Part shown: positions 34,968-43,753 of the stretch, one piece after another
Position numbering within the stretch: the first letter of the stretch is position 1
How the letters are laid out: each line of letters starts with the position of its first letter
DNA from: Lentisphaeria bacterium
Lineage (GTDB): Bacteria > Verrucomicrobiota > Lentisphaeria > Victivallales > Victivallaceae
Assembly: GCA_900768505.1 (NCBI GenBank)
Contig: CAAGED010000032.1
Location: 1-64,000, forward strand
Direction of reading: 5' to 3'
DNA: 64,000 nt
Program-made: the position numbers and the translations under genes
The notes under the pieces: model-generated
Told to the model about the DNA's origin: nothing
Databases searched by the model: none
Seen by the model: only the letters and a program-made list of their open reading frames with translations

Positions 34968-36608
34968 ATGTCAGCAGCTGATAATGAAAATAATGTTCCG
35001 GAAAACGAAATGGATGATACCGTTACCGCCAAGATTCAACGGCCGGAAGTTAGTAAGCCGCTGGATGATTTGGAGGATGCAACGGTAAAGATGCAGCGTC
35101 CGGCAATCAGTCGCCCGACGATGTCGTCGGCTAATAGCGAAAATGTGGATGATTCAGTAACGGTAAAAATGCAACGTCCGGCGATTACGCCCCGTAGTAC
35201 GGCATCTCCGGCTGCTTCGGCATCTGCCGGAGCGGCGACAAATCAAGTTAGTGAAGCCCCGACCAACACGGCGCGTTTGCAGCGTCCGGCGGCGGCGCGG
35301 CCGATATCAAATTTGGGCGGAGCCGGACGCCGTTCGGTAAATGTTCCCGGAGCTTCTGCGCCGGCTTCTGGCGGAGAACCCGAAGGGAAAGCAGCAACAG
35401 TAACCGCTCGTATTCAACGCCCGGTAGCGGCGCGTCCGATTTCCAATTTGGGGAATAACACTGATTCGAGAGTTATTGATCCATTAGCGGCACGCAATAC
35501 AGCCAGCAGCGGGTTGAAAAAAGTTGCGGAGCCGGTGGTTGATCCTTTGGCGGCGCGGGGCGGTAATTCAAATGAGGATTCGACGGTTACTGCGTCGATT
35601 CGTCGTCCGGTGGCCGGTGCGCTTAAGGATAAATTAGCTGGTGATCTGGGGAAGAATGCCTCGGATACGGTAAGTTTGCGTCGTCCGGCGGTGGTTTCTC
35701 CGCTGGGTGGCGAAGCTAAAAGTTCGGATACGGTAAGTTTGCGTCGTCCGGCGGTGGTTTCTCCGCTGGGTGGCGAAGCTAAAAGTTCGGATACAGTAAG
35801 TTTGCGTCGTCCGGCGGTGGTTTCTCCGCTGGGTGGTGAGGCTAAAAGTTCGGATACGGTAAGTTTGCGTCGTCCGGCGGCGGCAACCCCGCTGGCAGAG
35901 GAGGTGAAGTCTTCCGACACCGTTAGTTTGCGTCGCCCTCAAGGGGTAAAGCCGGCATTGGATCCGAATCTTTCTCCTTTGCCGTCCGTTGCTCCGGCAA
36001 AAGCACTTTCTGAGCAAGCTAAGCAGACCATTAAATTGCGGGCTGAAAATGCTACCGCCGCTGCTCCGGCGGCAGACTTGAGTAAAGCTACAATCAAGTT
36101 GACTCCAGGTGCACCGGTTACACCCCAAATTGAGGCGAGTAAACCTGCAGCTGCAGCAACTCCGGCACCGGAAGCACCGGCAGCGCGTAAGCCAATTTCA
36201 TTGGGTGGTTTGAAAAAGAAGAGTGAGCCTGAAAAGCCGGCAGTTGCGGCAACCCCGGACCCCGCTTCGGCGACAGCGACTGCTCCCGCAGTGGCACCGG
36301 CGTCAGCACCAGTTGCCGCTCCGGCCAAAAAAGGCGGTTTACTTGGTAAAAAAGAAGTGGACAAGGCGCCGGAAGTTAAGACTCCGGAAAATGCAGCACC
36401 TGCAGCAGCGGGGGTTATCAAGCCGACGGTTGCGGCGGCGGCTGGAAACGAGGAGACTATGTTTTTTACCATTGTTGCGGCAGTAGTTGTGTTGTGCTTG
36501 ATTTTTACCGCGGCAGTTACCACACTGGAATTTATCAACATTTGGCAGCCGGAATGGGCTGGTGGTGCAAAAATTGCCATTCCGGTATTGTCCGGCATGG
36601 TTCAATAA
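34968..36608 (+). CDS. C-terminally anchored membrane protein with T-x-x-[ILM]-[QR]-R-P repeats
   Basis: A 546-residue, low-complexity Ala/Pro/Thr-rich protein with one C-terminal membrane helix (about 497-520), so most of it should be cytoplasmic. It carries at least 11 copies of T-x-x-[I/L/M]-[Q/R]-R-P (Thr 19, 38, 64, 100, 145, 207, 233, 254, 275, 296, 317), then two TIKL copies. Copies from 231 are in 21-residue tandem units beginning SDTVSLRRP. Thr plus a hydrophobic residue at +3 is the pT-x-x-I/L pattern read by FHA domains, so these could be phospho-threonine docking sites (inference). AGGAAGGG precedes ATG 34968. Confidence 0.82.
   Translation: MSAADNENNVPENEMDDTVTAKIQRPEVSKPLDDLEDATVKMQRPAISRPTMSSANSENVDDSVTVKMQRPAITPRSTASPAASASAGAATNQVSEAPTNTARLQRPAAARPISNLGGAGRRSVNVPGASAPASGGEPEGKAATVTARIQRPVAARPISNLGNNTDSRVIDPLAARNTASSGLKKVAEPVVDPLAARGGNSNEDSTVTASIRRPVAGALKDKLAGDLGKNASDTVSLRRPAVVSPLGGEAKSSDTVSLRRPAVVSPLGGEAKSSDTVSLRRPAVVSPLGGEAKSSDTVSLRRPAAATPLAEEVKSSDTVSLRRPQGVKPALDPNLSPLPSVAPAKALSEQAKQTIKLRAENATAAAPAADLSKATIKLTPGAPVTPQIEASKPAAAATPAPEAPAARKPISLGGLKKKSEPEKPAVAATPDPASATATAPAVAPASAPVAAPAKKGGLLGKKEVDKAPEVKTPENAAPAAAGVIKPTVAAAAGNEETMFFTIVAAVVVLCLIFTAAVTTLEFINIWQPEWAGGAKIAIPVLSGMVQ
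35661..35942 (+). repeat. 63-bp coding tandem repeat
   Basis: Units start at 35661, 35724, 35787 and 35850, with a partial fifth at 35913. The first three are nearly identical at the DNA level; the fourth and fifth diverge after the SDTVSLRRP codons. This indicates recent expansion of the array by slippage or unequal recombination. Confidence 0.92.
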
Positions 36609-36764
36609 TAGCAATCACAAGATGGTTGTAATTGTTGTTTTTTTCGTGTTTCATGCAGGTGGAATTTTTGAATTTGTGCGTGGAATGGAGTGACATGTTT
36701 TTGCAAATTTTTCAGTTACGTGAAGTATTACGAAATTGGGGAATGTTGTTTTAATTGATTGCAG

Positions 36765-36817
36765 CGGGAATTGGCGGCTTGAAGTTGACTGGTCGCGAGT
36801 TCCCGTGTTGTTTTTTT
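36765..36817 (+). terminator. terminator downstream of the repeat protein
   Basis: CGGGAA (36765-36770) pairs with TTCCCG (36800-36805), with a partly pairing interior, then a T-run (36811-36817). It lies about 155 bases past the stop. Nothing else is seen in 36609-36900. Confidence 0.45.
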
Positions 36818-36900
36818 GGCAGGTGTTGTGTAAAATAATAATTATCCATTGCCGATTTGAATGTCAGAATTGAATATCAGAGGAGGCGATGCAGCTTAAA

Positions 36901-38109
36901 ATGGATGGAAAAATGGAAGTTTTAGCAAACGAAATTGGTGGTTTTTTAGGTAATTCATCTTGGATTCGTCGTATGTTTGAAGCTGGAATTGAATTGAAAA
37001 AGCAGTACGGTGCGGATAATGTTTATGATTTCAGTATTGGAAATCCGGATTTGCCGCCGCCAATGTCGGTCAAGGAGACCATGACGAAGATAAGTGAAAA
37101 AATTGATCAGCCATTTGCATTGGGGTATATGCCAAATGCCGGTTATCCGGAGGTGAGGGCAAAGTTGGCGGCGCACCTGAGTGCGGAGCAGGGAGTGCAA
37201 TTGCTGGATAAGCATGTTGTAATGAGCTGCGGCGCAGCTGGAGGAATCAACGCTTTTTTTAGGGCGGTATTGAATCCGGGCGAAGAGGTGGTGGTGCCGG
37301 CTCCGTACTTTGTGGAGTATGGTTTTTATGTGGGAAATTTTGGCGGTAAATTAGTGCCGGTCAAGGCGAAGGATTTTACATTTGAGTTGGATTTGGCGGC
37401 GATAGAGTCGGCAATAAATGAAAAAACCCGGGCGGTTATCATTAATTCGCCCAATAATCCAACCGGGCAGATTTATTCTGCGTCTGATATCGCCATGTTG
37501 AGTGAAATTTTGACTGTGGCAACAAAAAAATATGGTCATCCGATTTACTTGATTGCCGACGAACCGTATCGTTTTTTGAATTTCGATCAGGTGGAAATTC
37601 CATCGGTTTTGGCGTATTATGAATTCAGTGTGGTTATTGGATCTTATTCCAAGAGTTTGTCTCTGGCGGGAGAACGAATTGGCTATATTGCTATCAATCC
37701 GGCGATGCGCGATGGCGACAAATTGATTGCCGGCCTGATTATGACGACCAGAATTTTAGGGTTTGTCAATGCTCCGGCGTTGGCGCAGCAAATTTTGCTG
37801 GGATGTCTGGAGAGCAGCGTGGATTTGAATATTTACGGGGAACGCCGGGATGCCATGGCCAAGGTGTTGGATTACGCTGGTTTGGAGTATACCTTGCCCC
37901 GGGGCGCATTTTATTTCTTCCCCAAATCTCCGCTGGCAGACGATATGAAGTTTATTGACGCATTAGTTGAGGAACGAGTTCTGGCGGTGACCGGACGCGG
38001 TTTTGGTTGCCCCGGGTATGTAAGAATGGCGTTTTGTGTGGACATGAACATTATCAATCGCTCGGCGGAATCCATGAAGCGGGCGGTGGACAAGGTAAAA
38101 AACTGCTGA
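36901..38109 (+). CDS. class I/II PLP aminotransferase
   Basis: About 402 residues, fold type I aminotransferase. FSIGNPDLPPP at the N-terminus, NSPNNPTG (near 182), the PLP-binding SYSKSLSLAGERIGY lysine (near 250) and a C-terminal RMAFC arginine are seen. Closest general style is the aspartate/aromatic group; substrate unknown. AGGAGG sits 2 bases from ATG 36889 but 14 from ATG 36901, so 36901 is preferred with some doubt. A NifA-like regulator follows 25 bases later. Confidence 0.85.
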   Translation: MDGKMEVLANEIGGFLGNSSWIRRMFEAGIELKKQYGADNVYDFSIGNPDLPPPMSVKETMTKISEKIDQPFALGYMPNAGYPEVRAKLAAHLSAEQGVQLLDKHVVMSCGAAGGINAFFRAVLNPGEEVVVPAPYFVEYGFYVGNFGGKLVPVKAKDFTFELDLAAIESAINEKTRAVIINSPNNPTGQIYSASDIAMLSEILTVATKKYGHPIYLIADEPYRFLNFDQVEIPSVLAYYEFSVVIGSYSKSLSLAGERIGYIAINPAMRDGDKLIAGLIMTTRILGFVNAPALAQQILLGCLESSVDLNIYGERRDAMAKVLDYAGLEYTLPRGAFYFFPKSPLADDMKFIDALVEERVLAVTGRGFGCPGYVRMAFCVDMNIINRSAESMKRAVDKVKNC

Positions 38110-38134
38110 TTGATTCGAGGAGAATTTTTTAGAG

Positions 38135-39682
38135 GTGGATCGCAAGAAAAATTTGGAAATAATTGTCCTGAATCAGATCAGTCATGCCATTGTGCATCAG
38201 CGGCAGGCGTCGGATTTGATTCGGGAGGTATTGGATATTCTTTACCATGAAATGGGTTTGAAGCGCGGAACCATCACGCTGCGCCATGATGATGTGCTCT
38301 ACATTGAGGCTTCCAACGGGTTGAGCAATGAAGAGCGCAACCGCGGTAAATATCGTTTAGGTGAGGGTATTACTGGCAAGGTGGCGTTGCAGGGGCAGCC
38401 ATTGGTGATTCCGGACATTTCTAAAGAACCGGAATTTTTGGATCGAACCGGAGCGCGGCGTTCGGTGAAAAATGTGGCCTTTATTTGTGTGCCGGTTATT
38501 CATAACGACGAAGTTATCGGCACCATGAGTATTGACCGCGAAACCACGCACAATGTGGATTTGGATCGGGATTTGAGCTTGCTGGAAACAGTTAGCAATA
38601 TTATGGCCGATGCAATTTGTGCCTTGCGTCTGGAGCATGAGGAACGGGAGAAATTATTGGCGGAAAATGAGCGTTTGCGCAGTGAATTGGACAACACCAA
38701 GCCGGATGACATTATTGGAAATTGCAGTGTAATGCGTTCGATTTACACCAAAATTTCCCAGGTGGCCGCCAGTAATGCCACGGTGTTGATCCGTGGTGCT
38801 TCCGGAACCGGCAAGGAGATGATTGCCAATGCAATACATCGGGCGAGCAAACGTAAGGATTTGCCGTTTATTGTGGTGAATTGTGCGGCGCTGCCGGAAA
38901 ATCTGGTGGAAAGTGAACTTTTCGGGCACGAAAAGGGGGCGTTTACCGGAGCGGTTTCCCGGCGTATCGGACGCATTGAGGCGGCGGGTGAGGGAACGAT
39001 ATTTTTGGATGAAATCGGCGATTTGGGATTGCCGATGCAGGTTAAATTTCTGCGTTTTTTGCAGGAGCGCACTTTTCAGCGGATTGGTTCGAACGAGGAG
39101 ATAAAGTCCTCGGTACGTATTTTAGCGGCCACCAGCCGTAATTTGGAAGAGTTGATGCAGGAGGGAAAATTCCGGGAGGATTTATATTATCGGTTAAATG
39201 TTTTTCCCATACATTTGCCGGAACTCAAGGAACGGCGCAGTGATATTGTGCTTTTGGCGGAATATTTCTTGGAAAAATATAATAAATTGTATAACAAGAA
39301 GATTCGACGCATATCCACTCCGGCGATTAATATGATTATGTCCTACCACTGGCCAGGCAACGTGCGGGAATTGGAGAATTGTATTGAGCGTACCGTGTTG
39401 ACCGTCAGCGGCGAAGTGATTCACGGTTTTCATCTGCCGCCATCATTGCAGACGGCACAATCCACTGGTACTTCTGCTTTTGACAATGCCGACGGGACGG
39501 CCAGTTTTGAAACGATGGTGGCCTCGTTTGAGCGTGAATTGATTGTTGAGGCCTTGAAGAACAATCGTGGCAATGTGGCGGCCAGTGCCAGGGCGTTGGG
39601 AACGACGCCGCGAGTGATTCATTATAAAATTGAAAGATTGGGAATAACGCCCAACTGGTATTCGGCCAAGAAAAAGCAGTAG
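38135..39682 (+). CDS. NifA-like sigma-54-dependent regulator
   Basis: A 515-residue enhancer-binding protein. Residues 1-175 form a GAF sensor domain; 195-430 an AAA+ domain with GASGTGKE (Walker A), GAFTGA (268-273, contact to sigma-54) and FLDEIGD; the C-terminus is a Fis-type helix-turn-helix (GNVAASARALGTTPRVIHYKIERLGI). This layout matches NifA/NorR/FhlA. It starts with GTG 38135, GAGGAGA 11 bases upstream. I found no convincing -24/-12 promoter in the neighbouring gaps, so its targets may be elsewhere. Confidence 0.9.
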   Translation: MDRKKNLEIIVLNQISHAIVHQRQASDLIREVLDILYHEMGLKRGTITLRHDDVLYIEASNGLSNEERNRGKYRLGEGITGKVALQGQPLVIPDISKEPEFLDRTGARRSVKNVAFICVPVIHNDEVIGTMSIDRETTHNVDLDRDLSLLETVSNIMADAICALRLEHEEREKLLAENERLRSELDNTKPDDIIGNCSVMRSIYTKISQVAASNATVLIRGASGTGKEMIANAIHRASKRKDLPFIVVNCAALPENLVESELFGHEKGAFTGAVSRRIGRIEAAGEGTIFLDEIGDLGLPMQVKFLRFLQERTFQRIGSNEEIKSSVRILAATSRNLEELMQEGKFREDLYYRLNVFPIHLPELKERRSDIVLLAEYFLEKYNKLYNKKIRRISTPAINMIMSYHWPGNVRELENCIERTVLTVSGEVIHGFHLPPSLQTAQSTGTSAFDNADGTASFETMVASFERELIVEALKNNRGNVAASARALGTTPRVIHYKIERLGITPNWYSAKKKQ

Positions 39683-39770
39683 TTTTTCAGTTGACGAATG
39701 TATAATTTGATTTTGTCGGGTGGAAGTGTATAAGTGGAAATGCCCAGACAAGAATTTTTAAGGAGGTTTT

Positions 39771-40922
39771 ATGATTACAAAATCCAATATTCCGGCAAAA
39801 ATAACTCGTCGTGCTTTAAAAAATGGCAAAATTTCTCTGCCTTTGTTGGGATTCGGCATGATGCGTTTGCCTCAGAAGGATGGCGTGATTGATGGCGAAG
39901 CTTTGCAAAAAATGGTGGATAATGCCATGTCTTGCGGGTGCAATTATTTTGATACGGCTTACGTTTATCACAACGGTTTAAGCGAAAAAGCAGTGGCGGA
40001 TGCGCTGAAAAAATACCCCAGGGATTCTTATTTGCTGGCGGATAAAATGCCAATGTGGATGCTGGAAAAACCGGAACAACTGGAGGAGATTTTTCAGGAG
40101 CAGTTAAATCGCTGCCAATGTGGATATTTTGATTTTTATCTGATGCATGCTTTGGAAAAAGGGGTGTGGGAGCGCTCGAAAAGTTTGAAAGTTTATGAGT
40201 TTTTAGCGGCTAAAAAGGCAGAAGGAAAAATCCGTTATTTAGGTTTTTCATTTCATGATACGCCAGAGGTATTGCAGGAGATTGTCGATCAGAAAAAGTG
40301 GGATTTTGCACAAATCCAGTTGAATTTTTTGGATTGGGTAATTTACCGCTCCCGGGAGCAGTATGAAATTTTAACGCAGGCGGATATTCCGGTGATTGTC
40401 ATGGAGCCCTTGCGCGGCGGTTCGCTGGCCACCTTAACTCCCAAAACTTGTGAAATGCTTACCGCCGCTGATCCGGATCGCAGTGTGCCATCCTGGGGAT
40501 TGCGTTATGTCGCCTCGTTGCCCAATGTGTTGACGGTGCTTAGCGGCATGTCAAATCCGGCGCAAGTGGCGGATAATTTAAAAACTTTCACCAATTTTAT
40601 TCCACTGAGTGTGGCTGAGCGCGCAACTCTCGCACAGGCGTTGGAAATTTACAAACAGACATTGGCCGTACCATGTACGGCTTGCCGTTATTGTATGCCG
40701 TGTCCGGCGGGAGTGGCGATACCGGCTATTTTCGGCCATTACAATCAATATAAAATTAATGGCAACGGCTGGCTTTTTAACAGCAATTATACTACTATTC
40801 CGGCGGAATCCCGGGCTGACAAGTGTATAAAATGCGGTAAATGCGCTAAACACTGTCCACAGCATATCAATACTCCGGAGGAGTTGGCGAAGATTGCGCT
40901 GGAGGCGGAACACATTCAGTAA
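39771..40922 (+). CDS. aldo/keto reductase with C-terminal 4Fe-4S domain
   Basis: A 383-residue AKR. Residues 15-300 form the TIM barrel (LLGFGMMRLP, FDTAYVYHNG with Tyr, ADKMPMW, IRYLGFSFHD). The C-terminus has cysteine-rich motifs (CTACRYCMPCP, near 302, and CIKCGKCAKHCP, near 350) for iron-sulfur clusters, as in the predicted ferredoxin-type AKR family of anaerobes. AAGGAGG precedes ATG 39771. Substrate unknown. Confidence 0.88.
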   Translation: MITKSNIPAKITRRALKNGKISLPLLGFGMMRLPQKDGVIDGEALQKMVDNAMSCGCNYFDTAYVYHNGLSEKAVADALKKYPRDSYLLADKMPMWMLEKPEQLEEIFQEQLNRCQCGYFDFYLMHALEKGVWERSKSLKVYEFLAAKKAEGKIRYLGFSFHDTPEVLQEIVDQKKWDFAQIQLNFLDWVIYRSREQYEILTQADIPVIVMEPLRGGSLATLTPKTCEMLTAADPDRSVPSWGLRYVASLPNVLTVLSGMSNPAQVADNLKTFTNFIPLSVAERATLAQALEIYKQTLAVPCTACRYCMPCPAGVAIPAIFGHYNQYKINGNGWLFNSNYTTIPAESRADKCIKCGKCAKHCPQHINTPEELAKIALEAEHIQ

Positions 40923-41021
40923 AAAAAACTGGTTTTCGATTGTAGCTGGATAAAATACTATCCATTTCGAAACACAATTCATTTTTTTTTAGCGCAAGCC
41001 AATTGATAGCGCTGCCCTTTG

Positions 41022-41050
41022 TTGAAATATTGCCGATGCCATATTATATT
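41022..41050 (+). promoter_or_regulatory. sigma-70-type promoter of the DUF6506 gene
   Basis: TTGAAA (41022-41027) and TATATT (41045-41050) are separated by exactly 17 bases, about 38 bases before ATG 41089. Confidence 0.6.
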
Positions 41051-41088
41051 GTAGAATTATTCGAAAAAAATTAATTCAGGAGATGAAA

Positions 41089-41394
41089 ATGAAATTACAA
41101 GCGGCATTTATTTACGTGGCTCCTAAATGTGATCCGGCCAAGCAATGTGCGGTTATCCCCGGAGAAGCAATTGACCTTCATGTGGTTGGTTGTTCCGATT
41201 ACGCTCAAGCCGAAGCCGTGGCCAAAAAATTGGTGGCGGATGGTTGTACTGCATTGGAACTCTGCGCCGGATTCGGCAATGAGGGAATTGCCCGTATTCA
41301 AAAGGCGGTTGGGGCTGAAATTGCAGTAGGCGCAGTGAAATTTGACTTCCATCCGGGATTTGGCTTTAAGAGCGGCGATTCGGTATTTCAGTAA
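41089..41394 (+). CDS. DUF6506 family protein
   Basis: A 101-residue small protein. AAFIYVAPKCDP, VVGCSDYAQAEAVAKKLVADGC and LELCAGFGNEGIARIQKAVG match the DUF6506 pattern; no function is known to me. ATG 41089 has AGGAG 6 bases upstream; ATG 41083 would sit directly on that site. It has its own promoter and a following hairpin, so it is a single-gene unit. Confidence 0.82.
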   Translation: MKLQAAFIYVAPKCDPAKQCAVIPGEAIDLHVVGCSDYAQAEAVAKKLVADGCTALELCAGFGNEGIARIQKAVGAEIAVGAVKFDFHPGFGFKSGDSVFQ

Positions 41395-41424
41395 ATGGCG
41401 TATTAATCTAGTTTGTTAAAGTAG

Positions 41425-41456
41425 CCCCCCGCATTTGATTGCTCAAATGTGGGGGG
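41425..41456. terminator. strong hairpin between convergent genes
   Basis: CCCCCCGCATTTGA (41425-41438) pairs with TCAAATGTGGGGGG (41443-41456) along 14 bp with one wobble and a TTGC loop. There is no good T-run, but its place between convergent genes fits a two-way terminator. Confidence 0.6.
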
Positions 41457-41569
41457 AGTTGTGTATGGAGAGGGGATAAATTTTTTTAGTTTATTCTTTT
41501 ATGTTTTTAGTTGACGGATCAGAGATGGTTCATCGACTCTGCACAATATTTTTTCTCTAATGGATTGAG

Positions 41570-43663
41570 TTAGTTGCCGTATGGAATCCAGAGAATACGG
41601 CCGCCGCTTCTCGCGTTTTCCGTGTGACGCTCAAACATGTCGCCCAAAATTGACCACCGGTGCTTTCCCGGGGCGGATTCAATGGTGATGCCGGGAAAAA
41701 AGCTGTAACGGGTACGTTCACCGTCACGCTGGTAACTGAAGGCTTTGCCCAGAATTTTTACCATCTCCTGATCGTCGATTTTCACGCCGCGGACAATGCG
41801 CCACAATATGCTCCACTGATAATCCTGCGCCAGAGTCTCATGATTCCACAACAAGCCGAAGAGCAGCTTGTGGCTGGAGAAATCCGCCTCGATGGTTGTG
41901 GCGAGCAAGAAGTTTCTGAATGCTGATTCAGCCATTTCGCTGGAATTGATCTCCGGTAAATCCAATTCTATTTTTGCTGATTGCTTTTTTATATCCTCCT
42001 GCAATTTGGCGATTTTTCGCTTTATTTCAGCCCGGCGCACCAAGGCAGCGTTTGAATGTGCTGCCTTGGTGGCAGTGAACTGCTGGTACTCCAAATTTTT
42101 CTGCAAATTCAGCATTTCAGCAAGTTGGCTGTGCAAGGTATCGCAGAGTTCGGTATCGGCGTCGTTTTTCCAAATTTTGGTGCTGCCCTGTTTCCCAAGG
42201 TAGCTGCCCAGCAAGGCCCAACTCTTATGTGTAACGTTGTCGTTGAACGATGAGTCAATACCGTCGCTGGTGAAATCTTTAACACTGAATTCGCCGTTCC
42301 CTGAGGTATTTTCATACCCGAAGAGTATATTCCACAACAATGAGAAACCGTTTTGTCCGGAGTTGTTCTCATAATAATTGATGAGGAACGGCAATTCATG
42401 GTGGGTTTTACCAAAGAGTAGCGATAACCCGAACTCACTGGGACTTTCGTTGTATGTGGCGTAATAAAAGAGCGTAAGGCCAATTCCATCATTGCTGTTG
42501 TGATTGTAATGAGCCAGTGGACCGGCAAAATTCATGAAATCAAACTTCCGGGTATTTTTTTTGTATGATGTAGAGAACAATGGGGTACATATATCAAAAA
42601 TAGATTTATTATTTTTCCAGCCGCATAATGGAAATATGATATTATTACCTGCATTGTGTAAATAATTGAATGCCCAAAACCAATCTTTACCTTTGCCGCC
42701 GAATGGCAGAATCAAGGTTTTTTCCTGATCTTTGTAGAAGTTAAAGACCCAAGTTTTCTCATTATCCCAGTAGACAAAAGGGAGAATATTGTGTTTGTCC
42801 TGATTCCGGTAGTAATTGAATGCCCAGAACCAATCCTTGCCTTGTCCCATAACAGGCAAAACCATCCAATAACCCTGATTCCAAATGCCCAGCAGCACAT
42901 AATTCAGATTTTCTGTTTTGCCGCCCAGCGGGAAAAATCCGTAAGTGCCCAGTTTTTTGTTCCACCAAGTATTTAAGACGCAGTTGAAATCCGGAGAAAG
43001 GTAGGCGGCCGGGAAGATAAATTTGCTTTTTGTTTCGTTGTTCCAAAAATAATTCAGCACATATCCGCCCGCGTCGTTTTGTGCATAAAATGGCACAAAA
43101 GCGCGGGATTTGTCTTGGTTGTTCCAAAAATAATTCAGCACATAATTGTTTTCCGGTGAGAAGTGAGCCAGTGGCAGGAACGTTTTACTCTTCGTGTTGT
43201 CGTTCCATAAATAATTCAAAACGTAGCCGTTGTCGGGTTCAACTGCCATCAATGGTATAAAACCGTAGGATTCCCAATCCCAATTGTGCCACATTGGACC
43301 GTAGGCGATAAAATTGTTGTTCCAAAATACCGGCAGCGCCCATCCCGTTTTTTTCCGGGTATTGAAAGAGCAGTATGGCCACAAAATACCGTAATCATTT
43401 GAGTTGCGGTGGAAAAGCGGGCGCACTGCAAAACCCTTCTTATCCACGTCAATCATTGGCCACAAAATACTCTGATTATCCCCCTCGGAGTAGTAGAGCG
43501 GCCAAAGGTTGGTCTGTTTCCGGTCGAAATCCAAATTTACCTCTTTGCCGATGGGGGAATTTTTCAGCGCCCTCTCCGATGAGGCGCATCCGCTCACCAA
43601 TGTCAAATATCCCAAGCTCAGCATTGAATTGACAATTAATCTTCTCAAATTATTTTTTTTCAT
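41570..43663 (-). CDS. W/F-rich repeat lipoprotein
   Basis: A 697-residue protein with a signal peptide and lipobox (VSGC, Cys 26), so it is probably an outer-membrane or periplasmic lipoprotein. From about residue 45 to 400 it is made of loose repeats of about 26-30 residues around a NYFWNN core with a closing F/LP (for example YVLNYLWND ... FLP; GKDWFWAFNYY ... ILPF). This suggests a large beta structure. A coiled-coil segment (about 515-565) and a C-terminal region follow. I know no named family. A MarR gene lies upstream on the same strand. Confidence 0.8.
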   Translation of the reverse strand: MKKNNLRRLIVNSMLSLGYLTLVSGCASSERALKNSPIGKEVNLDFDRKQTNLWPLYYSEGDNQSILWPMIDVDKKGFAVRPLFHRNSNDYGILWPYCSFNTRKKTGWALPVFWNNNFIAYGPMWHNWDWESYGFIPLMAVEPDNGYVLNYLWNDNTKSKTFLPLAHFSPENNYVLNYFWNNQDKSRAFVPFYAQNDAGGYVLNYFWNNETKSKFIFPAAYLSPDFNCVLNTWWNKKLGTYGFFPLGGKTENLNYVLLGIWNQGYWMVLPVMGQGKDWFWAFNYYRNQDKHNILPFVYWDNEKTWVFNFYKDQEKTLILPFGGKGKDWFWAFNYLHNAGNNIIFPLCGWKNNKSIFDICTPLFSTSYKKNTRKFDFMNFAGPLAHYNHNSNDGIGLTLFYYATYNESPSEFGLSLLFGKTHHELPFLINYYENNSGQNGFSLLWNILFGYENTSGNGEFSVKDFTSDGIDSSFNDNVTHKSWALLGSYLGKQGSTKIWKNDADTELCDTLHSQLAEMLNLQKNLEYQQFTATKAAHSNAALVRRAEIKRKIAKLQEDIKKQSAKIELDLPEINSSEMAESAFRNFLLATTIEADFSSHKLLFGLLWNHETLAQDYQWSILWRIVRGVKIDDQEMVKILGKAFSYQRDGERTRYSFFPGITIESAPGKHRWSILGDMFERHTENARSGGRILWIPYGN

Positions 43664-43753
43664 TTTATATTTACCCCTTTGTGAAAGAAAAATATTCGTA
43701 TTTATGATGTGCCGCAGGGAGGAATTCTTTGCACTTATCGCCTATTTTATGAA

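Noticed and set aside
35414..35920. Long minus-strand frames opposite the repeat protein
   Set aside because: They mirror the repeated plus-strand codons, have no ribosome site and no family resemblance.
35661..35942. CRISPR-like periodicity
   Set aside because: The whole 63-bp unit is repeated in frame, with no unique spacers and no cas genes.
39683..39770. Sigma-54 promoter before the aldo/keto reductase
   Set aside because: No GG-N10-GC arrangement with the expected context is present.
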